From Psychrobacillus antarcticus (GTDB lineage: Bacteria; Bacillota; Bacilli; Bacillales_A; Planococcaceae): a stretch of 64,000 nt of DNA. The notes under the pieces were generated by a model. That model was not told the origin of the DNA. It saw nothing but the letters and a program-made list of their open reading frames with translations, and made no database searches. A program made the translations under genes and the position numbers. Of the stretch, positions 15,491 to 22,309 are shown in pieces. Numbering within the stretch: position 1 is the first letter of the stretch; each line of letters starts with the position of its first letter. The stretch lies in the NCBI RefSeq assembly GCF_029533155.1, contig NZ_JAIZDB010000006.1, forward strand, positions 62,001 to 126,000. Direction: 5' to 3'.

Positions 15491-17023
15491 TCAGTCGATG
15501 TATTCAACCTTTTCCAATGGTTCAAAGGCTGGTCCTTCTAGTACATCACCCTTATAACTAAATCTGGAACCATGACATGGGCAATCCCATGAGCTTTCTG
15601 CATTATTAAAGGAGACATTACAGCCCATATGCGTGCACGCCGGTTTTACTAAATAGACTTTTCCTTGATCGTCTTTGTAAGCACCGACTTTTTTGCCATC
15701 TAGCATTATTAAATCGCCGCTACCATTTTTCAAGTCCTCAAGCTTCAAATCTAATAACTCTGTTTTTCCTTTAACAAGCTCCTTCGCAACACTGGCATTT
15801 GTCTTTGCAAAACTGGTGATATCTTCTTTTTTCATTTTAGAACGGGTTGGACTATACAAATCGATATAGCGATTTTCCTTTTCGAGTACAAGGTCAGCCA
15901 TTATTTTTCCCGCAACCGTACTATTTGTCATACCCCATTTAGCATATCCTGTAGCAACTAATACATCATTCATACCTGCTGTCATCTGACCGACATAAGG
16001 TAGCTGATCTAAAGTTACTAAATCCTGAGCCGACCAGCGGTAGTCGTAACTTTTCACTTTAAACTGTTCTCGTCCAAAAGCTGCAAGGGTTTCAACGTTA
16101 TCATTTGTGTCGCCTTCGAATCGACCAGTTACATGACCTTCTCCCCCTAATAACAAATACCTTTTTCCATCTTGACCTAAAGCTGTGCGTACAGATCTTA
16201 TCGGCTTCTCCACATTTATATACATACCCTTTGGATAGTTAGGTGGTGCAATAGAAGCCAGAGCATAGGAACGCTCTGAATGCATCCGTGCAAAGTATAA
16301 ACCACTCCCGTCATTAAACGGGAAATGACTGCATACTAGTATTTTATTTGCTCGGATTTGCTGACCTTCCATCAGTTCTACTGTGTTGGACTTAACAGTC
16401 TTCGCACGTGATTCTTCAAAAAATTGCACACCATTTTCTATCGCTTTTTCCATTAATGCCTTTGCATATTTTATGGGATGGAACTGACCTTGGTCATCTA
16501 GCTTAAGTGCTTGCTTCACTGTATATGGAAGCCCTGTATCCTTCGTTAAGGCTGCACCCTCTATTCCTAAAGTGTTATAAGCTTCCATTTCCTTTTCCAC
16601 TATTTCTATACCAGGATCGGTCTCTGCGTAAATATAAGCCGGCAGCGTTTCATAGTCACAATGTATGCCCAATTGTTCAATCGTTTGTTTGATAAATTCT
16701 TTAGCCTCCGTATTCGCATCATAGTATAACCGTGCGTTTTCTTCTCCAAAGGTAGTAATCAGTTGCTGATAGATAGGGCCATGCTGCGCTGTCACCTTGG
16801 CAGTTGTGAATCCCGTAGTTCCTGTTAATATCCGACTCCCTTCTACCACAATCACTTTTCGTCCGCTACTACTCAATAAATACGCTGCGGTTATTCCTGT
16901 AAGACCAGCACCAACAATCACAATATCCGTTTCTATATGGTCGGTAAGTTTAGGGAATAGTGGAAAGTCATTGCTTGCTTTCCAGTAGGATTTTGATTCT
17001 GTAGGTAAAATTTGATCTGACAA
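15491..17023 (-). CDS. yhfW: FAD-dependent oxidoreductase with C-terminal Rieske [2Fe-2S] domain (YhfW-like)
   Basis: A 510-residue two-domain protein matching B. subtilis YhfW in length and layout. Residues 30-70 form the FAD fold (IVIVGAGLTGITAAYLLSSS), the DAO-type body reaches about 400 and ends with VLVATGYAKWGMTNSTVAGK, and the C-terminal Rieske domain has ligands C463-x-H465 and C481-P-C-H484, with Cys468 and Cys483 placed for the usual disulfide. Electrons presumably pass between FAD and the cluster; the substrate is unknown. No signal peptide is present, so it is cytoplasmic. AAGGAGG precedes the ATG. Divergent from the DUF2500-like gene. Confidence 0.85.
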   Translation of the reverse strand: MSDQILPTESKSYWKASNDFPLFPKLTDHIETDIVIVGAGLTGITAAYLLSSSGRKVIVVEGSRILTGTTGFTTAKVTAQHGPIYQQLITTFGEENARLYYDANTEAKEFIKQTIEQLGIHCDYETLPAYIYAETDPGIEIVEKEMEAYNTLGIEGAALTKDTGLPYTVKQALKLDDQGQFHPIKYAKALMEKAIENGVQFFEESRAKTVKSNTVELMEGQQIRANKILVCSHFPFNDGSGLYFARMHSERSYALASIAPPNYPKGMYINVEKPIRSVRTALGQDGKRYLLLGGEGHVTGRFEGDTNDNVETLAAFGREQFKVKSYDYRWSAQDLVTLDQLPYVGQMTAGMNDVLVATGYAKWGMTNSTVAGKIMADLVLEKENRYIDLYSPTRSKMKKEDITSFAKTNASVAKELVKGKTELLDLKLEDLKNGSGDLIMLDGKKVGAYKDDQGKVYLVKPACTHMGCNVSFNNAESSWDCPCHGSRFSYKGDVLEGPAFEPLEKVEYID

Positions 17024-17121
17024 TGTATTTCCTCCTTTTTCTACAGTGTCTATCTATTGATGAAACTTTATTCAACATTTTACGTATTACAGAAAAACAG
17101 CTTTTAGTTAGGAGTGTTAAT

Positions 17122-17475
17122 ATGGATAGTTTTGGGTTCTTTTTTGCAGGTGTGCCTATATTTATTGGAATTATTTTTATAGTAGTAGTTGGATTTATCA
17201 TTTTCGCGATAATTAGCGCTTTAAAGCAGTGGAGTAAAAACAATAATTCTCCTACGTTATCTGTACCTTCACAAGTAGTGACTAAACGCACTAAAACAAG
17301 TGGGGGTGCAGGTGATAGCTCGGCATCTACTTCTTACTTTGTTACTTTTCAATTTGATAGCGGAGACCGTTTGGAATTACATCTTAGTGGAACCGAATAT
17401 GGAATGCTAGCTGAGGATGATATTGGTGTATTGACCTTTCAAGGTACGAGATACCACTCATTTGAACGAAAATAA
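17122..17475 (+). CDS. DUF2500-like membrane protein
   Basis: A 117-residue protein. The N-terminus holds one long hydrophobic segment (FFFAGVPIFIGIIFIVVVGF, about 5-32), followed by a basic linker and a soluble beta-rich domain: QVVTKRTKTSG, TSYFVTFQFDSGDRLELHLS, YGMLAEDDIGVLTFQGTRYH, the pattern of DUF2500. Members are uncharacterised. The ATG at 17122 follows TTAGGAGTG; in-frame starts further upstream run into the neighbour promoter region and were rejected. It is divergent from the YhfW-like gene and followed by a GC-rich interspersed repeat. Function unknown. Confidence 0.75.
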   Translation: MDSFGFFFAGVPIFIGIIFIVVVGFIIFAIISALKQWSKNNNSPTLSVPSQVVTKRTKTSGGAGDSSASTSYFVTFQFDSGDRLELHLSGTEYGMLAEDDIGVLTFQGTRYHSFERK

Positions 17476-17489
17476 AAACGTGCAAAAAC

Positions 17490-17700
17490 GCCTGGTCCTT
17501 TAATAACAAAACGCAGATATACCAATGGTTTTCGCTCCGAGAGGACGCTTTCCGTGGGCACCGCTTCAGCCGCTTCAGCCGCTTCCCTCGCTTACGCTCA
17601 GTCCAGGGTCTTCAACTCGCGCTGTTCCCACGGGAGTCGCCGCTCTGCGCTCCAATCAATTAGATCCACTTTATATAATCGGCTACTCGGATATAAAACC
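17490..17700 (+). repeat. GC-rich interspersed repeat, copy C
   Basis: Contains the core beginning AGGACGCTTTCCGTGGGCAC (17541) and ending CCACGGGAGTCGCCGCTCTG, then GCGCTCCAATCAATTAGATC. The same core sits inside elements A and B, and a fragment lies at 40886. The left flank AAAAACGCCTGGTCCTTT also resembles the end of element B. Inside is a direct repeat CAGCCGCTT. Not coding. Confidence 0.7.
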
Positions 17701-17933
17701 ACCTAAGTAGACGTGTTTTTCTAAAAATAATTAAGGGAGTCAGTGACTTAGAAAAAAGAAAATATGTTCAAGCTGTATTTTTATATACTTATCTTAATCT
17801 TAAATAAAAGCGTACAGGCTCATGTAACCCGTTCAGTTGAGTGGAACAAAATTACATTCGAATTCGCAATATATTGATATCTAAGTTATCATCGCAATTA
17901 ACAAATCAATTAGCTTTATTTTTGACGCATAAA

Positions 17934-17968
17934 ATGGCTTAGTTCTCCTTGAGTGAGAACTAAGCCAT
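17934..17968 (-). terminator. Terminator of the small membrane protein / DMT genes
   Basis: Perfect 14-bp stem ATGGCTTAGTTCTC / GAGAACTAAGCCAT with a 7-base loop; TTTTAT follows on the minus strand. Confidence 0.75.
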
Positions 17969-17987
17969 AACTATTTCGACATCTGAA

Positions 17988-18017
17988 TCTTCCACTAACG
18001 CACGCGTTAGTTCAAAA
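17988..18017 (-). repeat. Terminator-bearing repeat, shortened copy 9
   Basis: AACTAACGC / GCGTTAGT fused arms (TCCACTAACGCACGCGTTAG) directly behind the stop of the 18026-18220 gene. It keeps the outer arms of the family without the central hairpin. Confidence 0.5.
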
Positions 18018-18025
18018 AAATAAAT

Positions 18026-18220
18026 TCAAAATTCATCTTTTTTCCTAAGCTTATATCCGATAAACTCCACACTACCGCAACCTATTATCATCGATAAAAT
18101 TGGTACAACATAATACCTCGGAGGTCCAAATATAAAAATAACAATAATAAATAGGATAAACCCCTCCTTAGAAGACAGATTAGGATACCTTTCTTTTTTC
18201 TGTACACTATGAGGGGCCAT
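18026..18220 (-). CDS. Small hypothetical membrane protein
   Basis: A 64-residue frame with two hydrophobic stretches (EGFILFIIVIFIFGPPRYY and VVPILSMIIGCGSVEFIGY) and a charged end KLRKKDEF. No family is recognised. No good ribosome site is seen before the first ATG, so the true start may differ; AAGGAGG occurs inside the frame before a possible TTG. Support for a real gene: the two-helix layout, a following repeat (copy 9) and a terminator at the same distance as behind other small genes here. It lies 38 bases after the DMT transporter gene. Confidence 0.4.
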   Translation of the reverse strand: MAPHSVQKKERYPNLSSKEGFILFIIVIFIFGPPRYYVVPILSMIIGCGSVEFIGYKLRKKDEF

Positions 18221-18258
18221 AGAAGCGCTTGAACGCTTAGAACAAACTATTCATTTAT

Positions 18259-19143
18259 TTATAAAGTTCTTTTAACTAGGTTATCTTTCTCCTGAAAAGT
18301 TCTATTTACAAGATAGATACCAATAATAATAAACAAGCCACCAACTATGATAGAAGGGTATAACGTCTCCCCTAATAGTAACCAGCCAGATAATACACCG
18401 AAGAAAGGTGCCAAAAATAAATAGGCACTCGTTTTTCCTGGATCCCCCTTTTGTAAAAGATAATACCAGACGGCGAATTGAACAATAGAAGACATAATAC
18501 TTAACCATAATAAAATGAACAATGAATTACTGTTCAATATGAAGACTGGTTTTTCAAGAATAAAGCTGCCAAGTAAAAGTAGTAATCCACCAAAAAGCAT
18601 CTGGTAAGCGGATAGAACCCACGTATTGAAAAGTGAACCCCATTTTTTAACTAATAATGTTGAAATTGCCCAAAAAACAGCAGAAAGAATACCGAAAAGA
18701 ACGCCAATCTTTAATTCAATTTGCGCACCTACTGCAATACTTACCCCTACTAACCCTAAAAGAACCCCAATCCATTGATAAAATTTATAGCGTGTTTTTA
18801 AAAATAAGGTACCGAATACAACAACAAGTAACGGATTAGTGAATGTAAGAATTGAGGATTCACTAGCTGTAATGGTTCGTAAACTCAAGAAAATACAACC
18901 CATAACACCGGCTGTTTGGAATGCACCAATAATAAGCATCTTTATCCAGTTTCCTTTAGATACTGGGTGCGGTCTTTTTAAAATGATAACACTTACTGCC
19001 ATTATGAATCCAGCAAGTGTGAAGCGTAATCCTGCTAATAACAACGGGGATGAATAAGACAAACCTATTTTACCTACTGCAAAAGAAGAACCCATTAAAA
19101 ATGTCGTTAAGAGTATTAACAATGTAAATTTGAAAGTATTCAT
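18259..19143 (-). CDS. EamA-family (DMT superfamily) transporter
   Basis: A 294-residue integral membrane protein with ten predicted helices made of two EamA repeats. The first begins TLLILLTTFLMGSSFAVGKI and LLLAGLRFTLAGFIM; the second ISAVFWAISTLLVKKWGSLF. The repeat hallmark PLLVVVFGTLFL and its second-half counterpart LAPFFGVLSGWLLLGETLYP are both present. Relatives export amino acids, nucleosides or drugs; this substrate is unknown. AGGAGAT precedes the ATG. It is monocistronic or forms a pair with the small gene downstream. Confidence 0.87.
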   Translation of the reverse strand: MNTFKFTLLILLTTFLMGSSFAVGKIGLSYSSPLLLAGLRFTLAGFIMAVSVIILKRPHPVSKGNWIKMLIIGAFQTAGVMGCIFLSLRTITASESSILTFTNPLLVVVFGTLFLKTRYKFYQWIGVLLGLVGVSIAVGAQIELKIGVLFGILSAVFWAISTLLVKKWGSLFNTWVLSAYQMLFGGLLLLLGSFILEKPVFILNSNSLFILLWLSIMSSIVQFAVWYYLLQKGDPGKTSAYLFLAPFFGVLSGWLLLGETLYPSIIVGGLFIIIGIYLVNRTFQEKDNLVKRTL

Positions 19144-19263
19144 TTTTTATCTCCTTACATATTATACTGAGCTATCTGTATCTATTATAACTTCTAAACA
19201 TTTCAGCTACGGTCGAAATATGGAATGGAAATGGAAATAAAAATCCAAGTTGGTCGAATAGGC

Positions 19264-19612
19264 TTATTTGCTTGAGGAACCTTCAAATGCTGCACTGCCA
19301 ATTAAATTAACTAATGGGCTTTTCCATACTGCAGTGATCTTGCTTATAGGAGTGTTGTTAAACACAAATCGACAAATATTTGTTCTCTTTCATTTTGATT
19401 CCAACTATTGTTCTTTCAATTTGGACTGGTCCAAATGCAAAGAAATCAAATTCAAAGCCACTCAAGTATCCGAAAATGATAGGAACAAGTTCATGTATAG
19501 CAATTGCTACCCACATCGCTAAAATTAGACTCCTAACATGGCTGTCATATCATATGTATCCTTAAAACTAAGTCCAACTAAAATTAGAAGGAATCCAAAA
19601 AAATATACTTGT
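19264..19612 (-). pseudogene. Decayed M50-like membrane protease gene
   Basis: Three minus-strand frames can be joined: VYFFGFLLILVGLSFKDTYD, then after a frameshift LILAMWVAIAIHELVPIIFG followed by YLSGFEFDFFAFGPVQIERT, a stop, and after another shift NTPISKITAVWKSPLVNLIG up to a TAA at 19266-19264. The order (hydrophobic helix, HEL.., then GF.F..F..GP) resembles M50 site-2-type membrane metalloproteases, in which HExxH binds zinc. Here HELGH has become HELVP, so the metal site is lost. At least two frameshifts and no ribosome site show that it is not functional. The family call rests on the pattern only. Confidence 0.5.
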
Positions 19613-19754
19613 TATAATACCGAAATTCACTTCTTCTTAATAGTCCTCGCTTATGTTTATAAATGGGATTACCACCACTTTATAACCTCCCCTACGTTAG
19701 TTTAAGAATAACATTTCACAATTCATATCTGAGATCAACTTAATTTTTTGGACA
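19613..19754. other. Remainder of the non-coding stretch around the M50-like remnant
   Basis: Between the decayed gene and the Nudix terminator there is only AT-rich sequence. A GGGGAGG on the minus strand at 19688 may be the old ribosome site of the lost gene. No open frame of substance. Confidence 0.4.
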
Positions 19755-19784
19755 TAAAAATAGACCATCGGAATGATGGCCATA
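19755..19784 (-). terminator. Terminator of the Nudix gene
   Basis: Stem ATGGCCATC / GATGGTCTAT with a 5-base loop, then TTTTTATG on the minus strand. Confidence 0.75.
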
Positions 19785-19788
19785 TTTT

Positions 19789-19817
19789 GCTAAAGCACCA
19801 CGTTAGTTGAACAAGGA
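19789..19817 (-). repeat. Terminator-bearing repeat, half copy 4
   Basis: TAAAGCACCACGTTAGTTGAAC matches the gene-proximal arm of copies 6 and 7. It lies 3 bases after the Nudix stop; the rest of the unit is absent and a different terminator (19755) follows. Confidence 0.55.
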
Positions 19818-19820
19818 ATA

Positions 19821-20381
19821 TTAAATCTTCAATAGATTTTCAGTTAGAAAAACTTTAGCCATAAAATAAGCATTTGCAGTAAAAAGTTGTGTATTTATCT
19901 GATTTGTTCTTATTAGATTTCCCATTTCTTCAAAATCAACTAACTTAACATTTATCTCTTCTGTATCATCTAAGTCTTGTTCAAATTCTTTAAATGCATC
20001 CAACATTAGATAAGTTATCACTTTGTTATTTTGTGTGGCTGGGTTAACCATGAATTCACCCAAAAAAATTGGTTTTCTCAAAGAAATAAAACCTGTTTCT
20101 TCCTTAACCTCTCTAATTAACCCTTCTTCATGTGTTTCATTTCCTTCTCTTTTTCCAGCAGGAACTTCTAAGAAAAAGTCTTTTCCTGCATAACGATACT
20201 GTTCAACAAGAACAATTTGTTTTTCCTTTGTAATTACTACTGCATTTACCCAATCAGAATATTCGTTTACATAATAATCGTCAATCACAATTCCATTTGG
20301 AAGCTTGCATTTATCTTTTCTTATATTCCCAAATGGACTTTTATGTATATACTCTGATTTTAATGTTTTCCATTTATCCAT
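19821..20381 (-). CDS. Nudix hydrolase, ADP-ribose pyrophosphatase-like
   Basis: A 186-residue Nudix enzyme. The Nudix box is complete: G-x5-E-x7-REVKEETGF, from GKREGNETHEEG, with the metal-binding glutamates. The preceding strand VVITKEKQIVLVEQYRYAG and PAGKREG resemble ADP-ribose or nucleoside-diphosphate-sugar pyrophosphatases of the NudF group, as does LGEFMVNPATQNNKVITYLM. It probably hydrolyses ADP-ribose or a related metabolite to AMP plus sugar phosphate in the cytoplasm. GGAGGG precedes the ATG. It forms a single-gene unit ending in repeat copy 4. Substrate specificity is not proven. Confidence 0.87.
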   Translation of the reverse strand: MDKWKTLKSEYIHKSPFGNIRKDKCKLPNGIVIDDYYVNEYSDWVNAVVITKEKQIVLVEQYRYAGKDFFLEVPAGKREGNETHEEGLIREVKEETGFISLRKPIFLGEFMVNPATQNNKVITYLMLDAFKEFEQDLDDTEEINVKLVDFEEMGNLIRTNQINTQLFTANAYFMAKVFLTENLLKI

Positions 20382-20451
20382 AATATCCCTCCACTATTGC
20401 TGTTTCTTAATTTAATCAACCTATATCTTTATATATTCTCTAATAATGGGG

Positions 20452-20554
20452 GTTACTCCTTCTTCAACTAAACTGCTTTGTTAGTTCAATAAGAAAAAGC
20501 TACCACTACAGGCAGCCATTTGTTTAACTAAATCACCCGTTAGTTGAATAAGGG
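20452..20554 (-). repeat. Terminator-bearing repeat, copy 5
   Basis: Begins 11 bases after the anti-sigma stop. Outer arms match the family (TTCAACTAACGGGTGATTTA and GTTTAGTTGAAGAAGG), but the central hairpin differs: GCTGCC / GGTAGC then TTTTTCTTATTG. The terminator is kept with another sequence, which argues that the hairpin is selected. Confidence 0.7.
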
Positions 20555-20564
20555 TTGTAGTTTC

Positions 20565-21176
20565 TCAAGTCGCATTAATAAAAAATCTGCCTCGAGGTGC
20601 TTTGATTTCAAAGAAATATTTTTCATTTCTTTTCAAGTCATCTAATTTCACACTTTTCCCAGCAGGTACTTGAATTTCATCAATAAGTACATTACCATCT
20701 TCATCTTTTACTCTTAAAAATACATCCGATTCACTATTACCATCATTAATGATTTCTTTATCCCAAAAAATACTATCGAAAATTATAAAATCTTGGTCGT
20801 TAAACTTTAGGCTCTCCCACTCTTCCGTATCAATTGTCATATTTACAATACCCGTCTCCTTTGGGAAAAAGATTTGATTGACAACACCAACTTCTTGAAC
20901 TGTAAAAAATCCTATTATTGTCACCATAAAAGTAATGGCGATTGCTATAAATACTTGAATACGTCGCTTTCTATTAATTTTTTTGAACGGTGTAATGGCT
21001 TTCTCAATATCTTCTGGCAATTGTTGAAAAAGATTTGTTTGCTGTTGCATAGTGTCTAACCATACCTTACATTCTTCACAACGTTCTATATGGTCTTCAA
21101 CTAATTTTATAGTTTCTTCACTACATATTCTGTCAATGTAAGATGGCATTAAATCTTTAATAATATTACAATTCAT
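20565..21176 (-). CDS. Zinc-finger anti-sigma factor (zf-HC2 / RsiW-like)
   Basis: A 203-residue membrane protein. The N-terminal anti-sigma zinc domain has H-x3-C-x2-C (VEDHIERCEECKVWLDTM, about 28-45) with Cys3 nearby as the probable fourth ligand; one transmembrane helix (QVFIAIAITFMVTIIGFFTV, about 73-93) separates it from an outside beta-rich domain with WESLKFNDQDFIIFDSIFW. It would hold the upstream ECF sigma factor inactive at the membrane until a signal triggers its release. ATG 21176 is preferred to TTG 21185 by spacing to AAAGGA; it overlaps the sigma stop by 11 bases, so coupled translation is expected. The signal is unknown. Confidence 0.85.
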   Translation of the reverse strand: MNCNIIKDLMPSYIDRICSEETIKLVEDHIERCEECKVWLDTMQQQTNLFQQLPEDIEKAITPFKKINRKRRIQVFIAIAITFMVTIIGFFTVQEVGVVNQIFFPKETGIVNMTIDTEEWESLKFNDQDFIIFDSIFWDKEIINDGNSESDVFLRVKDEDGNVLIDEIQVPAGKSVKLDDLKRNEKYFFEIKAPRGRFFINAT

Positions 21177-21675
21177 GTGGTTCAATCCTTTCTGATAGTT
21201 TTAATTTCGCACGATAATAAGTCACTCTCGCCCAGTTTTCACTTTTATCAAATATTTCACCGATTTCCTTAAAACTCAGATGAAGAGATGCTCTGAGTAA
21301 AAAGATTTCACGATAAGGCTCTTGCAATCTATGAATTTCTTTATGTATCGCAATCAGTGTACTTCGTTTTATTACCGCAACATCTGGTAAATCCTTATTT
21401 GATGGGACATCTAATCCTATTTGCATCATGTTTTCTATACTGGTACTATGAAATTTTTTCTCCTTTTTTAAATAGTTGTAATAGGAGTGTTTAGCAATTT
21501 GGCATAACCAAACGGATATTTTGCATTCGCCATTGTAGCGATGAAACGACTTTACCGCCTGATAAAAGGTTTCTTGTGTCAATTCTTCAGCCAAATCCAC
21601 ATTTGACGTTAAACAAATAAGAAACCGCTTAACTTCATCTGCATAAGATTTATAAATTTCACTTAAATCTTCCAA
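21166..21675 (-). CDS. ECF-family RNA polymerase sigma factor
   Basis: A 169-residue group 4 sigma factor. Region 2 (about 8-75) has LTSNVDLAEELTQETFYQAV and the -10-binding helix CKISVWLCQIAKHSYYNYLK; region 4 (about 115-165) has LQEPYREIFLLRASLHLSFK and the helix-turn-helix EIGEIFDKSENWARVTYYRA. It directs polymerase to a small regulon in response to envelope or oxidative signals sensed by the overlapping anti-sigma factor. GGAGGGGGG precedes the ATG. A GTTACA element upstream at 21739 suggests autoregulation. I cannot assign it to a named B. subtilis sigma. Confidence 0.9.
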   Translation of the reverse strand: MEDLSEIYKSYADEVKRFLICLTSNVDLAEELTQETFYQAVKSFHRYNGECKISVWLCQIAKHSYYNYLKKEKKFHSTSIENMMQIGLDVPSNKDLPDVAVIKRSTLIAIHKEIHRLQEPYREIFLLRASLHLSFKEIGEIFDKSENWARVTYYRAKLKLSERIEPHEL

Positions 21676-21704
21676 ATCCCCCCTCCTCTCACAAAATTTT
21701 TAAC

Positions 21705-21745
21705 TGGGATACTTATATATAGATTTAAAACGTTTTTCGTTACAA
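21705..21745 (-). promoter_or_regulatory. Candidate autoregulatory ECF promoter
   Basis: On the minus strand TTGTAACG (-35-like, 21745-21738) is followed about 16 bases later by CTATATATAAG. TGTAAC is a frequent ECF -35 core. Based on position and motif only. Confidence 0.4.
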
Positions 21746-21833
21746 GAAATTTAATGTTTTTTTGAAAGACTCTATTTTATTTGATTTGTAATTCATTTTC
21801 ATAACGAAAATAGCATTTTACTAACTAATAATT

Positions 21834-21873
21834 AAAAGGTTTGGTTCTCTCGTACTCAAAACCAAACCTTTTT
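21834..21873 (-). terminator. Terminator-like hairpin upstream of the ECF gene
   Basis: Stem AAAAGGTTTGGTT / AACCAAACCTTTT with a 13-base loop and T-rich flanks on both strands; probably insulates the ECF gene from transcription of 22087-22287. Confidence 0.65.
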
Positions 21874-21910
21874 CAAAACTTAGACTCTTCTTTTCCTCAA
21901 TGAAAAAATT

Positions 21911-21997
21911 CATTATTCAACTAAACTGCTTCTTTAGTTTAATAAGAAAAAAGCTTTACTCCTTCTTGAAGTAAAGCACCCGTTAGTTTAAGTGAAG
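21911..21997 (-). repeat. Terminator-bearing repeat, copy 6
   Basis: A complete unit: arm TTAAACTAACGGGTGCTTTA, inner stem GCTTTACT / AGTAAAGC with a TCAAGAAGG loop, TTTTTTCTTATTAAAC, and second arm AGCAGTTTAGTTGAATAATG. It lies 90 bases behind the small gene at 22087. Confidence 0.75.
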
Positions 21998-22086
21998 TGT
22001 TTCACATACTCTTATCATTACTCTGTATGTTGTGGTTCAATTCCACTTTCTTCTACCGATGTGCCTCATACAGTCCACATACTTAC

Positions 22087-22287
22087 TTAACTTATCACTA
22101 TATCTTCAACTGTATATTCATAAACTACTTTTGGCTCACTATCGAAAATTACATGAAAATTTATAACTGGTTCTATTTTAAAGTCGTCTGTATCTGTAAT
22201 TCCCCATGAATCCATTGGATATTTATCTTCTAAATGACCTTCTAATACTTCTATGGCTTTTCCTAGAGGTTGAAAGTATTTTTGCAA
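22087..22287 (-). CDS. Short hypothetical protein, possibly a fragment
   Basis: A 66-codon frame (KYFQPLGKAIEVLEGHLEDK, then YPMDSWGITDTDDFKIEPVI and VYEYTVEDIVIS). The TTG start has no ribosome site and lies only 22 bases after the permease stop. It looks like a soluble acidic protein or the C-terminal remainder of a longer one. It is followed by repeat copy 6, as other genes in this region are. I do not recognise a family. Confidence 0.35.
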   Translation of the reverse strand: MQKYFQPLGKAIEVLEGHLEDKYPMDSWGITDTDDFKIEPVINFHVIFDSEPKVVYEYTVEDIVIS

Positions 22288-22309
22288 TTATGAGTTGATG
22301 CATCTTTAA

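Larger units (their letters stand above)
17701..18025. other. Intergenic region with terminator and repeat scar
   Basis: About 325 bases with no gene. It contains the minus-strand terminator at 17934 and the short repeat copy 9 at 17988; the remainder is unremarkable AT-rich DNA. Confidence 0.5.

Noticed and set aside
19268-19522. Plus-strand 84-codon frame at 19.3 kb
   Set aside because: It lies opposite the decayed M50-like gene, whose broken frames read as recognisable protein; the plus frame does not.
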